Shown here: one piece after another, positions 1 to 8,607 of the stretch
Position numbering within the stretch: position 1 is the stretch's first letter
Layout: the number at the start of each line of letters is the position of its first letter
The notes under the pieces: generated by a model
Databases searched by the model: none
Told to the model about the DNA's origin: nothing
The model's input: the letters and a program-made list of their open reading frames with translations, nothing else
Origin: Bryobacteraceae bacterium
Lineage (GTDB): Bacteria > Acidobacteriota > Terriglobia > Bryobacterales > Bryobacteraceae
Assembly (NCBI GenBank): GCA_023384675.1
Contig: JAHDVK010000018.1
Location: forward strand, 1-64,000
DNA length: 64,000 nt
Direction: 5' to 3'
Position numbers and translations under genes: made by a program

Positions 1-34
1 TTCCACACGCCTGCGCATGGTATATGATGCGGCC

Positions 35-1141
35 ATGATTCGCCGCTCCTTCCTGACCGCCAGTGCCACCGCCCCGCTCGCCTTCGGCCTGCCCGCCGCC
101 GTTCAAACCGCCATCCCACGCTGGCGCGGCTTCAACCTGCTCGACTACTTTCAAGCTCTTCCGCGCCAGGGCGCGCGCCCCAACCCCGCCCCCGAAGAGT
201 ACTTTAAGTGGATGCGCGACTGGGGCTTCAACTTCGTTCGCATCCCCATGGATTACTGGCTCTGGATCGACAGCGACTGGCAAACCACCCGTACGCTCTC
301 GCCCGATGACACCTTCAGGATTAAGGAGTCGGCCTTAGAACCGATCGACCGCCTGGTCGAACTCGCTCGCAAGTACGGCCTCCACATCTCGCTCAACCTC
401 CACCGCGCTCCCGGCTATTGCATCAACAATTCCGAACGCGAACCCTTCGTCCTATGGTCCGACCCGCGCGCCGAAGAGGCCTTTTCGCTTCACTGGTTCA
501 CCATTGCCAAGCGTTACTGCGGCGTGTCGAACTTCGACCTCTCGCTCAACGTGCTCAACGAAGCCCCCGCGCCGAAGGAAGGCTACATGTCGCGCGAGGA
601 TTACCGCCGCGTGATGACCCGCGCACTCAACGCCATCCGCTCCATCACCCCCGCGCGCACCGTCATTATCGACGGTCTTTCGGTCGGCAACCAGGTGGTA
701 GACGAAATGATCGACACGGGCGTGGCGCAATCCGTCCACGCCTACTTTCCCGCGCAGGTGTCGCACTACCGCGCCTCCTGGGTGGACCGCAATATGGATT
801 TTCCCGAACCCGCCTGGCCCCTCCTCAACGAGGACGGCACGGTGCGCATCTCGCGGCAGACCCTCGAAGAGCGCTTCGCGCCCTGGGTGGAACTGGCGCG
901 CAAGGGCATCGGCGTCCATTGCGGCGAATGCGGCTGCTTCAACCGCACCCCGCACGCCGTGATGCTTGCCTGGATGGAAGACGTGCTTGAGATACACTCC
1001 GCCGCGAATATCGGCTACGCCCTGTGGAATTTGAATGGGCCGTTCGGGATCCTCGACACCGGCCGCACCGATGTTGAACTGGAAGAATGGTACGGCGCCA
1101 GGCTCGACCGGAAACTGCTCGCGCTCATGCAGAAGTATTGA
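35..1141 (+). CDS. Secreted GH5-like glycoside hydrolase (cellulase family)
   Basis: This 368-residue protein resembles family 5 glycoside hydrolases, which cleave beta-glucans and related polysaccharides by a retaining mechanism. The general acid/base is most likely Glu176 in VLNEAP, and the nucleophile Glu298 in HCGECG near the end of the barrel. The motif SVHAYFP lies between them, as the family's His-x-Tyr strand does. The N-terminus (MIRRSFLTASATAPLAFG) is an arginine-led hydrophobic signal, possibly Tat-dependent, so the protein is probably exported. I place the start at the ATG at 35 rather than the in-frame ATG at 17, because only that start puts the arginines at the front of the signal. 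The family is fairly sure; the substrate cannot be read from sequence. Confidence 0.8.
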   Translation: MIRRSFLTASATAPLAFGLPAAVQTAIPRWRGFNLLDYFQALPRQGARPNPAPEEYFKWMRDWGFNFVRIPMDYWLWIDSDWQTTRTLSPDDTFRIKESALEPIDRLVELARKYGLHISLNLHRAPGYCINNSEREPFVLWSDPRAEEAFSLHWFTIAKRYCGVSNFDLSLNVLNEAPAPKEGYMSREDYRRVMTRALNAIRSITPARTVIIDGLSVGNQVVDEMIDTGVAQSVHAYFPAQVSHYRASWVDRNMDFPEPAWPLLNEDGTVRISRQTLEERFAPWVELARKGIGVHCGECGCFNRTPHAVMLAWMEDVLEIHSAANIGYALWNLNGPFGILDTGRTDVELEEWYGARLDRKLLALMQKY

Positions 1142-1163
1142 GCGGCAGTAGCGGTCCGCCGCC

Positions 1164-2174
1164 TCAGCAGTTCGCCGCTTTCGCCCTGCCGCCCACCGGG
1201 AAATACCGCTTCACATTCTCGCCCAGTAACTGCCAGAACCCCTTGTCCAGGTTCGAGCGGATCGCCACGTAGCATTCGTCGCACTGGTTCATCATCGTGA
1301 ACTCTTCCACCAGGCGCTTTTGCTGTTCGAGCGGATAGCGCCGGAAGTGCATCGAGCAGGGCTGCAGCATCCCGTCGGCCGTCACGACCAGAAACCGCAG
1401 TCCCGCCTTGCAGCCCGGACGTCCATTGTTCTCGAAGAACTCCCGCGTATGCTGCAGCGTGGTGGGCGCGGAAACCAGCCAGTTCGTGCCGTCCCGCCGC
1501 TGCTCCACCTGGTCCAATTGGGTCCTCAACTGCACCAGGTCCGTGGGAAACAACTCACGGTCGCCCGTCCGGCGCGCCGAATAGGCCGAGTAGCAGAGAT
1601 TTACGCCCCATTTACGGGCCTGATCGGCGTTGTCGTTCACGTGCGGCAGGTTCGCCGAGGTGATGCACGTGTTCAGTACGATGTCGTCGTAGCCATACGC
1701 CGCGCACTTCGGCACCACATCGTTCAAATGGTCGTACAACCCGGGCACCAGGCGGAATTCATCGTGGCGCTTATCCGGAAAATCGAGCGACACGGAAAAC
1801 TGGTCCACGCCCGCCTCGCGCAGCCGCAGGTAACGCTCCGGCGTCATCAGCGACCAGCTTGATACCAGGATGATGTAGGGCAGCGTGTTCGGCTGCTTAA
1901 TGTGGCGGACCACCTCTTCCAGGTCGTCGCGCATCAGCGGTTCGCCGCCCGACACCTGCACCACACACGGTTTCAACGTTTGCATGTACCGCGCATACTC
2001 GGCCGGGCGCAGATTGCGGCTGTCATCCTTCGGCCCGCCGTGGTCGCAGTGCCGGCAATAGCACGTACAGGAATCGGTGACTTCGAACGAAACCACGATT
2101 GGCCGCCCGGCGACCCAATTCAACGAGCCTTGGCGGATGATTTCGAGAGACTGGCGGAGTGGCAGCTTCTGCAT
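1164..2174 (-). CDS. Radical SAM protein with partial SPASM/twitch-like C-terminus
   Basis: This 336-residue protein is a radical S-adenosylmethionine enzyme. Cys36, Cys40 and Cys43 form the CxxxCxxC motif for the 4Fe-4S cluster (DSCTCYCRHC), followed by a conserved SGGEPL segment. The C-terminal part has further cysteines (GCKAG, QPCSMH, QCDECY), as in SPASM or twitch auxiliary-cluster domains, but fewer than a full seven-cysteine SPASM set. The last residue is also a Cys. Relatives act in peptide or cofactor maturation, yet no precursor peptide or partner enzyme is visible nearby, so the substrate is unknown. The start at 2174 removes a 25-residue, non-family-like extension that an upstream start would add. 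Confidence 0.85.
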   Translation of the reverse strand: MQKLPLRQSLEIIRQGSLNWVAGRPIVVSFEVTDSCTCYCRHCDHGGPKDDSRNLRPAEYARYMQTLKPCVVQVSGGEPLMRDDLEEVVRHIKQPNTLPYIILVSSWSLMTPERYLRLREAGVDQFSVSLDFPDKRHDEFRLVPGLYDHLNDVVPKCAAYGYDDIVLNTCITSANLPHVNDNADQARKWGVNLCYSAYSARRTGDRELFPTDLVQLRTQLDQVEQRRDGTNWLVSAPTTLQHTREFFENNGRPGCKAGLRFLVVTADGMLQPCSMHFRRYPLEQQKRLVEEFTMMNQCDECYVAIRSNLDKGFWQLLGENVKRYFPVGGRAKAANC

Positions 2175-2256
2175 GGGCGTCCCAGACGCTTTAGCATACC
2201 AATAGATCCTGTTATCTGGCAAGAGGCGCGGACGCGCCTCGCCCTCCACCCCGCTG

Positions 2257-2772
2257 CTACTTCACCTTGGTCACTTTGAATTCGATGAACCGACGCCACT
2301 TGTCGCCGTCCATCGTCATCTCGCCTGTCTCGTGCCAGACCCCCTCCGGCGTCAATTTCATCTGGTAGCGGATCGTCGCCGGTCCTGTCTTCATCGCCCA
2401 TTCGAAACCATCGCCGTCCGGCTTGATCTCGAAATTCCCCCTCCGCGCCGGGTACGCCCAAGATGTCATCGTGTACTTGCCCCCCGCCGGCCCATAAGAA
2501 ATCACCGCAAAAGCATCGTGCGACAACTCACCCGTCGATTTGTCCCGCCCCTGCCCCACAATCGACAGGATCGTTCCTCGCTGGCGGAACTCCACGCGCT
2601 CGGTCTGTTCGAACGAGTGGCGCTGGCCCGGCATCATCTCCACCCACCCCTCGCCCTTCCATTCGCCCTCGAGAAACGCGAACTTCTTCATCGCTTCCAC
2701 ATGCGGCGCGGCATCGGGCATTTGCGCGAAAAGCCCTCCGGCAATAAGAGAAAACGTCAGTAGCAGTCTCAT
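2257..2772 (-). CDS. Exported DUF1579-like beta-barrel protein
   Basis: This is a 171-residue protein of unknown function. Residues 1-17 (MRLLLTFSLIAGGLFAQ) form a Sec signal peptide. The rest (FLEGEWKGEGW, then alternating strands such as YTMTSWAYPARRGNFEI) looks like the lipocalin-like DUF1579/heme-nitrobindin fold, in which a small barrel opens with a Gly-x-Trp motif. I chose the ATG at 2772 because it sits directly before the signal peptide; an upstream in-frame start adds a basic, unlikely extension. It precedes the radical SAM gene on the same strand with an 82-base gap, so co-transcription is possible. Family assignment is by pattern only. Confidence 0.65.
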   Translation of the reverse strand: MRLLLTFSLIAGGLFAQMPDAAPHVEAMKKFAFLEGEWKGEGWVEMMPGQRHSFEQTERVEFRQRGTILSIVGQGRDKSTGELSHDAFAVISYGPAGGKYTMTSWAYPARRGNFEIKPDGDGFEWAMKTGPATIRYQMKLTPEGVWHETGEMTMDGDKWRRFIEFKVTKVK

Positions 2773-2830
2773 GGAGATTGAGTATAAGGCCCGTCGCCGC
2801 TTGAGTCTTGAATTTTTCGGACTTCCGCCT

Positions 2831-3604
2831 TCAGCCTGCAAACCGCCGGTGCTCGATCCGCCGCAGGTAGTCCTCGATCATGGCTGGCGTCCACCCGAAA
2901 ATACGCCGAAACTCCCGGTTCAGATGCGCCTGGTCTGCAAACCCGCTCTCGCCCGCCACCTCCACCCAGTCCGCCTGGCCCAGAACCGCCTGCACACAAG
3001 CCCACCGCGCCCGGCGCAGCATCGCGAACTCCTTCGGCGCAAGCCCTACCGCCCTGCGAAAGCGCCGCAGCAGGTGCCTCGCACTCAAACCCGCCGCATC
3101 CGCCACCTCCCCCACCCGCGCGAAGCCGTTCGAGTCGATGAACGCCTCCACCGCGCGCAGCACCGCTTCGTCCGGAGCGTTCGCCTCTTCCAGGAGGCGG
3201 TCCACCTCAGCCTCCAGGCGCGCAAAGGCTTCACCATCGTCTCTCGGACTTTGCAGCTTCGCGCAGGTCCTCGCCCACACCCCGGGGAGAACCGCATCCA
3301 GCAATCCGTGCCGATCCACCAGCGCGCTGATATCTTGAAGCGGCGCTGAACCCGGCTTGAACCGGACACCCCGAAACCGTGACCCCCGGTGCACCGGGAC
3401 GCGCAGCGCCGTGCGCCGTGGCCCTGCGAAAAGCGCCATCGGCCGCCGGGCCGGCGCAATCCAGGCCAGCAGCAACGATACCGTGCCGTCGGGCACAATG
3501 GCGTGCTCGAACTCCGGCGGGTCGGTTTCCTCCACGACGAAGCGCCAATAACATACCACCCGTTCGCGGTGGCGCGCCGGCGGATCCAACTCCTCGTAAA
3601 CCAC
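2831..3604 (-). CDS. AraC-family transcriptional regulator
   Basis: This 257-residue regulator has a C-terminal AraC/XylS double helix-turn-helix: the first HTH is around VADAAGLSARHLLRRFRR, and the second is in the region AGESGFADQAHLNREFRR followed by FGWTP. The N-terminal 130 residues (CYWRFVVEE, VPDGTVSLLLAW) match the DUF6597-type effector domain found in many AraC proteins. The start codon is GTG. It probably controls neighbouring genes, either the DinB gene upstream or the DUF1579-like gene downstream, but no operator is evident. The ligand is unknown. Confidence 0.85.
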   Translation of the reverse strand: MVYEELDPPARHRERVVCYWRFVVEETDPPEFEHAIVPDGTVSLLLAWIAPARRPMALFAGPRRTALRVPVHRGSRFRGVRFKPGSAPLQDISALVDRHGLLDAVLPGVWARTCAKLQSPRDDGEAFARLEAEVDRLLEEANAPDEAVLRAVEAFIDSNGFARVGEVADAAGLSARHLLRRFRRAVGLAPKEFAMLRRARWACVQAVLGQADWVEVAGESGFADQAHLNREFRRIFGWTPAMIEDYLRRIEHRRFAG

Positions 3605-3611
3605 CCCGCCG

Positions 3612-4124
3612 TTAGCGCCCTTCGCTCGACGGCGGCACGATCCCCTTGATGCGCATGTACGTCACCAGGTTGCCGTAGTGCTCCATCGTGTGGAACGAAT
3701 TGAAGCCGAGCACCGTCGCCTTCGCCATCTCGCGCCGGAAGAACGTGATCATTTTCACCGCTTCGGCGTCGGTCATCCCCTCATATGCCTTGTCGCAATA
3801 CGCGAAAGCCGCCTTCACCGCCGGCACGAGCTGTTCTTTCGTGGACATGGTCTTTTCCACGCCCGGCGACGGCGATTTCTCGCCGAGCACCGCGGAACAG
3901 AACATGTAGTTGGCATCCGCTACGTGGCCCAGCATTTGCGCGAACGTCTTCACCTCGGGCGCCGGCTTGAAACTGTAGTGCTCTTCCGGCACCTTTTCGG
4001 CCGACTTGATGATGTTGCCTTTCACCATGTCGTAGAGGAAGCGCTCGCCATCGCTGATCGGGTTCTGCGCGGCGGCGGGCAGCACGGCGCACATGACATA
4101 CAAGGCCAGTCTGGTCATCGTCAT
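3612..4124 (-). CDS. Exported DinB-family four-helix protein
   Basis: The 170-residue product has a signal peptide (residues 1-20, ending PAAAQ) followed by a DinB/YfiT-like four-helix bundle. The pattern is typical: EEHYSFKPAPEVKTFAQMLGH with a metal-site histidine, and FNSFHTMEHYGNLVTYMRIKG with the C-terminal histidines. Members of this superfamily bind a divalent metal and often act as thiol-dependent S-transferases, but most are uncharacterised. A strong Shine-Dalgarno (GGAGGGG, six bases before the ATG at 4124) fixes the start, although the frame stays open far upstream. It ends seven bases before the AraC gene on the same strand, so the two may be co-transcribed. Confidence 0.8.
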   Translation of the reverse strand: MTMTRLALYVMCAVLPAAAQNPISDGERFLYDMVKGNIIKSAEKVPEEHYSFKPAPEVKTFAQMLGHVADANYMFCSAVLGEKSPSPGVEKTMSTKEQLVPAVKAAFAYCDKAYEGMTDAEAVKMITFFRREMAKATVLGFNSFHTMEHYGNLVTYMRIKGIVPPSSEGR

Positions 4125-4184
4125 CGAAATCCCCTCCACGGGATGGATGACAGGATAGCACGCGGGTGATATGTTCAAAGCGCC

Positions 4185-4577
4185 ATGCCTACCCGCTACG
4201 CTGCCGACGACCCCCGCGAGTGGCTGAACCGCGCGGGCTGCAATTTCTTCCTTGCAAAAACCAAAACGCCTCGAGTGTATAACGAGGAGCTTTGTTTCAA
4301 CCTCCACGAAACGGCGCAAAAAGCCCTGAAAGGCGTCCTGGTGGACAGGAAACAAGCCGTGCCCGCCACGCGCAACCTCGAGGCGCTCATTGCGCTCATT
4401 GGCGAGGACACAGCCTTGCTCGCCGCCCCGGCGAAGATCCTGGCGCCGTATGAAACCGGCGCCGAATACCCCTCCACGCTTCCTCCGGTCACCGACGAAG
4501 AGTACGAGACCGCGATGGAGGCCGCGCACCAGATCCTGGAATGGGCGAGAGAGACCGTGCAAGCGGTCAACGCTTAA
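4185..4577 (+). CDS. HEPN-domain protein (orphan)
   Basis: This 130-residue protein has the classic HEPN layout: DPREWLNRAGCNFFLAK at the front, the helix NLHETAQKALKGVLV (usually FHAQQAAEKALKALL), and a C-terminal PVTDEEYETAMEAAHQILEW helix. HEPN proteins usually pair with a minimal nucleotidyltransferase (MNT) in toxin-antitoxin modules or bind nucleotides. Here no MNT gene is adjacent. The RNase motif R-x4-6-H is absent, and the usual RYP triplet reads EYP. It is therefore probably not an active HEPN ribonuclease toxin. It is divergent from the DinB gene with about 60 bases between the starts. Confidence 0.75.
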   Translation: MPTRYAADDPREWLNRAGCNFFLAKTKTPRVYNEELCFNLHETAQKALKGVLVDRKQAVPATRNLEALIALIGEDTALLAAPAKILAPYETGAEYPSTLPPVTDEEYETAMEAAHQILEWARETVQAVNA

Positions 4578-4687
4578 TCCCCTCGCGCCGCTCCCGTCCG
4601 GCGGTCGGCGCCCATTTTAGAAACTGACTTCGCCCTATCCAAAGATAATGGTCTGTTCTGGGGCGGGATTGCGCTATCTTCCACCAT

Positions 4688-5668
4688 ATGCGTCTCCTTC
4701 GAGTACTCAGCCCCCTCAGCCTGGCCGCTGCCTGTTGCCTTACCGTAGCCGGGCTCGGCGCGTGGCAAGCATCTCTTTCGTTGCTCAAGCTCAACCAGGA
4801 GACTTTTGAGCGAATGATCACAACGTACGTCCAGCGCATCGGGCAGGACGGCCCCTTGCGCGTGCCCTCTGTCCCCACCGCGGTCGCGGCGTCGTTCCGC
4901 GCCCTCGGCGAAACCGAACGCGCCACCCTCGTCCGCGAACTCGGCCTCGCCGCCAAGACCTTGGTTATGTCCCCCACGTTCCTCACGGCTTACACCGCCT
5001 ATCTGAAGGACGCCCACAATGCGGTCGACCATGGCCTCAAAATCGAGGACCATGCAAAGACCCTGGAGGCCGCCCTCAAGTCCGGCAACACCGACGCCAT
5101 GGAAGCCGCTTCGAACAAGATGATGCGGGACAACTTCCGCCGGCAGGTCGAAGAGCGTCTCCCGGAAATCGCGAAGTTCACCCAGCAGCAGATTGAGATC
5201 ATGGCGGAAGTCGATGCCGGAATGGCTGACATGGCCATGCCCACCACTGCCGCCGAAAAAGCCAGCGTCGCCAAGGCAAAGGCCATGCTTGCGGAATCCA
5301 GAAAGCTCGCCTCCTCCGATCTCGCCAAGGCCCGCGAAACCTACGGCGCCGCCCTGAAGCTCGCCGCCGGCCTGAAGAGCGAAGCCGACGCCGCCGCGGG
5401 CCGGGACCTCGCCGCCCGCCAGGACCAGCAGCGTAACTACGACCGGCTTGCGCTCAAGCCAAACTTGAAACGGGGCCTTGAGGACTTCCTGACTCTCGCC
5501 CGCGGCGTAAACTTCAATGCGCCAACCACCCAGAAAGGTGGCAAGACCGTCTTCGTCAATAGCGCCGACGAACGGCGCAGTGAACTGTGGAAGATGCTCT
5601 ACCGCGTGGGGCCCGCAGGCTGTGCCGCCGCCGTTTCCGTAGCCCAGGGCTGGTTGAAGGAACTCTGA
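4688..5668 (+). CDS. Exported alpha-helical protein of unknown function
   Basis: I do not recognise a family for this 326-residue protein. Residues 1-25 are a hydrophobic signal or anchor segment (LSLAAACCLTVAGLGAW). The remainder is rich in Ala, Lys and Glu and predicted to be almost wholly helical, with long charged stretches (for example TTAAEKASVAKAKAMLAESRK) that could form a helical bundle or coiled coil. It contains a histidine- and methionine-bearing middle section (DAHNAVDHGLKIEDHAK; MAEVDAGMADMAMP). No catalytic motif is evident. The ATG lacks an obvious ribosome binding site, so the start is moderately certain. Confidence 0.55.
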   Translation: MRLLRVLSPLSLAAACCLTVAGLGAWQASLSLLKLNQETFERMITTYVQRIGQDGPLRVPSVPTAVAASFRALGETERATLVRELGLAAKTLVMSPTFLTAYTAYLKDAHNAVDHGLKIEDHAKTLEAALKSGNTDAMEAASNKMMRDNFRRQVEERLPEIAKFTQQQIEIMAEVDAGMADMAMPTTAAEKASVAKAKAMLAESRKLASSDLAKARETYGAALKLAAGLKSEADAAAGRDLAARQDQQRNYDRLALKPNLKRGLEDFLTLARGVNFNAPTTQKGGKTVFVNSADERRSELWKMLYRVGPAGCAAAVSVAQGWLKEL

Positions 5669-5745
5669 TCCCGCTAGCTCCGCGCCAGTGATGCCGCGAC
5701 CGCCGCCGCCGGGCAGCCGAAGCCCCGCCGCGGGCTGAAGCCTGC

Positions 5746-6378
5746 CTACTGCGCCAGACCCAGCGCCTTCCGGATCACCCGGGCCACTTCCCGGGCGAGC
5801 GCCCGCGAGCCTTCCTCGTGGAAATGGACATTCGCCGGAACCTGCCATTCGGCCAGTTTTTCGCGCGAAAATGCGTGCAAATCGTTCCATTCCACGCCGT
5901 TTTCACGCATCACTCGGGCCGCGATTCCGTTGAAGGTGATCTCGTCGCCCGGCACGCGCGGGGGGCTCAGCCGGCCCTGCGGTACCGGCGTGGTGGCGGC
6001 AAAGATCAGCTTCGCGCCCGTCTTGGAGAGCCGCGCCACGATGCGGCGCAGGTTGCCCTCATAGCCGTCCATGGGCACCTGCCACTGCCCGCCATCCATG
6101 CGGCGGATGTCGTGCAGGCCGAAGTTGAAATGGATCACGTCCCACGGGGCGGCGCCCAGCCATGCCTCTAGTTTCCCCACGCCATTAGACGTGGGTCCGC
6201 CGTTTTCCGGAATCCGGTGGACGTTCGCAACATCGTTGAGCATCTCGCGCACGAACAGCGTGTAGCCGATCGAGATCGAATCGCCGATCAGCAGCACGCG
6301 CGGCAGTCCGGGGCGGTCCTCCACCGGCGCGAACGCTTCTTTCCGGTTCCAGATCGGCTGTTGCTGCATGCTGCTCAT
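5746..6378 (-). CDS. SGNH/GDSL-type hydrolase
   Basis: This 210-residue protein is an SGNH-fold esterase or lipase-like enzyme. Block I is LLIGDSISIGY with the nucleophilic Ser. Block III corresponds to HFNFGLHD, where the Asn of the oxyanion hole is expected. The C-terminal NVHFHEEGSRALA carries the catalytic His of the block V position, although the usual Asp-x-x-His reads Asn-Val-His. No signal peptide is visible, so it may be cytoplasmic. Relatives cleave acyl esters from carbohydrates. An alternative start lies three codons downstream at 6369. Confidence 0.82.
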   Translation of the reverse strand: MSSMQQQPIWNRKEAFAPVEDRPGLPRVLLIGDSISIGYTLFVREMLNDVANVHRIPENGGPTSNGVGKLEAWLGAAPWDVIHFNFGLHDIRRMDGGQWQVPMDGYEGNLRRIVARLSKTGAKLIFAATTPVPQGRLSPPRVPGDEITFNGIAARVMRENGVEWNDLHAFSREKLAEWQVPANVHFHEEGSRALAREVARVIRKALGLAQ

Positions 6379-6414
6379 TCTCTCACCACCGCCGATGGCA
6401 TACGATAACGGTCA

Positions 6415-8598
6415 ATGCGATACCTGGCTTTGCTCCTGCCTCTCGCCGCGTTCGCGCAGGCGCCGTCGGACCTCGAACTGATCCTCAACAACCTGCCGCC
6501 CTCGCGCACCGAAATCACCGGGCGCATCAACCTGATGGACAAAAGCTGGGAAGAGTGGCAACGCCGCACCGGCGAAATGCCCCCAGACTGGAAACAGTTC
6601 CGCCCGCAGCCGTTTCCGCCCGACCCGCTCGCCGCGTTGGACACCGGCGCGGCCATCGCCACGCGCGACCAATGGGAAAGCCAGCGCCGGCGCATTCGCG
6701 AACTCTACCAGCAGTGGGTGTTCGGCCGCATGCCGCCCGCGCCCGCCGATGTCAACATGCAGGTGGTGCGCGAAACGAAGGACGGCGCGGTCACCGTCCG
6801 CGATGTGCTGCTCACGTTCGGCCCCAACGGGCGCGCGCGGCTGCGGCTGCAGCTTCTGATTCCGCCCGGCGCAGGCCCCTTTCCGGTGTTTCTGACGAAT
6901 CACCCGCGCACGCGCCCGTGGGTGGCGACGGCGGTCCGGCGGGGCTATATCGGGTGCATCTACTTCGCCGCCGATCCCGTCTACGGCAACACCGACGACA
7001 GCGAAACATTCCTGGAAGCCTATCCGGACTACGATTTCTCGGTGCTGGCCCGCTGGGCGTGGGCCGCTTCGCGCGCGGTGGATTATCTGGTCACGCTGCC
7101 CATCGTCCACAAGAACCAGATCGCCATTACCGGCCATTCGCGCAACGGAAAGCAGGCGCTGCTGGCTGCAGCTTTCGACGACCGCATCGGCGCCGTCTCG
7201 CTCTCCTCCGGCAATACGGGCGAGGGCAACCTGTGGCGCTACACCACCGACGCGTTCAACAACGAATCCATCGAGCAGATCACCACGAATTTCCCGCACT
7301 GGTTCCACCCGCGGTTCCGCTACTTCACCGGCCGCGAGCATCTGCTGCCGGTGGATCAGAACCTGCTGATGGCGCTGGTGGCGCCGCGCGGGTTGCTGCT
7401 GGCGTCGGCCTATGCCGAAGGCCAGGGCGCGCCGTTCGGGTTCGAGCATGCCTACCGCAGCGCGAAGAGCGTGTACAAGTGGATGAAGGCGCCGGGCCGG
7501 ATCGGCCTCTCGCTCCGCGAGGGCGAGCACTCCACGACGGCGGAGGACATCGAGCGCTACGTCGACTTCTTCGATTGGGTCTTTGAACGCGGCAAGACCG
7601 CGCCGCCCGAGGACATCATCCTCGGCTACCGGTATGAGGACTGGCGCGCGCGCCAGACCGCGGCGCCCGCGGCGCCGCCGCGCCGCGATCCGGCGGCCGC
7701 GCGGCTCGATTGGGTGTTGGGCGAGGAGCCCGCGGGCATCTCGTTCCCCAATGCGATGGAGGCGCCGAAGACAGTCCGCACATCCGCCGGGCCGCTGGAA
7801 TTGCTCTACAACCGGCCGCTCAACCTGCAAGGCGTAAGGCACGCCCCGCTTTCGTTCGGTGACGATCTGAAGGCCGACCTCTACATGCCCGAGGGCGGCG
7901 CAATGGCCACGCGGCCCGCGGTCGTCTGGCTGCACGGCTACTCGCACGCCACGGGCTATTCGCGCTACGGCCGCCCGATGATCCAGCAGTTTGTGAACGC
8001 GGGCTTCGCGGTGCTGGCGTTCGATCAACTCGGCTACGGTACGCGCATCCACTCGATGCGGCGGTTCTATGAACGCCACCCGCGCTGGAGCGTGATGGGC
8101 CGCATGGTGGCCGACACGCGCGCCGCCGTCGCCGCGCTGGCAGCACTCAAAGAGATCGACGCCAAACGGATTTACCTGGCGGGCAGTTCGCTGGGAGGAA
8201 CCGTCGCGCTGGTAACCGCGGCAAAGGAGCCGCGGGTGGCCGCAGTGGCCATGCTCGGGGGCTTCACCCCGCTGCGCCTGGCGCGTCCGGAGCAGGGCAC
8301 GGAAGGGGTGCGTATGTACTCGCACTTGCATGGACTGCTGCCCCGGCTGGGCGAATGGGCGGACCGTCCGGCGGAAGTCCCGATCGATTTCGACGAAATC
8401 CTCGGCCTGGCCGCGCCGCGGCCGGTGCTGCTCATCGCGCCCACGCATGACCGGTATGCGCCGATCGAAAACGTCCGCCGCGCCGTGGCCGGCCACGCGC
8501 ATCTCACCCTGGAATCGCCCGCCGATTTTCACCGGTTTCCGCCGGCCACGGTGCAAAAAGCGGTGGATTGGCTGCGCGCGCGCGCCGGGCTTCAGTAG
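6415..8598 (+). CDS. Tandem two-domain alpha/beta-hydrolase (CE15-like plus DLH-like)
   Basis: This 727-residue secreted protein carries two separate alpha/beta-hydrolase domains. The N-terminal domain (about 90-400) has the nucleophile Ser242 in GHSRNGK, a motif close to that of CE15 glucuronoyl esterases (GCSRxGK), and a likely catalytic His372 in REGEHSTT. The C-terminal domain (about 470-727) has Ser592 in AGSSLGG, Asp679 in PTHDRY and His706 in DFHRFP, as in dienelactone-hydrolase or acyl-peptidase-like proteins. A short signal peptide (MRYLALLLPLAAFAQA) implies export. A role in trimming ester links in plant polysaccharide is plausible, given the GH5-like gene near by. Both triads look complete. 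Confidence 0.85.
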   Translation: MRYLALLLPLAAFAQAPSDLELILNNLPPSRTEITGRINLMDKSWEEWQRRTGEMPPDWKQFRPQPFPPDPLAALDTGAAIATRDQWESQRRRIRELYQQWVFGRMPPAPADVNMQVVRETKDGAVTVRDVLLTFGPNGRARLRLQLLIPPGAGPFPVFLTNHPRTRPWVATAVRRGYIGCIYFAADPVYGNTDDSETFLEAYPDYDFSVLARWAWAASRAVDYLVTLPIVHKNQIAITGHSRNGKQALLAAAFDDRIGAVSLSSGNTGEGNLWRYTTDAFNNESIEQITTNFPHWFHPRFRYFTGREHLLPVDQNLLMALVAPRGLLLASAYAEGQGAPFGFEHAYRSAKSVYKWMKAPGRIGLSLREGEHSTTAEDIERYVDFFDWVFERGKTAPPEDIILGYRYEDWRARQTAAPAAPPRRDPAAARLDWVLGEEPAGISFPNAMEAPKTVRTSAGPLELLYNRPLNLQGVRHAPLSFGDDLKADLYMPEGGAMATRPAVVWLHGYSHATGYSRYGRPMIQQFVNAGFAVLAFDQLGYGTRIHSMRRFYERHPRWSVMGRMVADTRAAVAALAALKEIDAKRIYLAGSSLGGTVALVTAAKEPRVAAVAMLGGFTPLRLARPEQGTEGVRMYSHLHGLLPRLGEWADRPAEVPIDFDEILGLAAPRPVLLIAPTHDRYAPIENVRRAVAGHAHLTLESPADFHRFPPATVQKAVDWLRARAGLQ

Positions 8599-8607
8599 GA
8601 TGACAAT

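Noticed and set aside
4185-4577. HEPN-MNT toxin-antitoxin module.
   Set aside because: No nucleotidyltransferase gene flanks it, and the RNase motif is missing.
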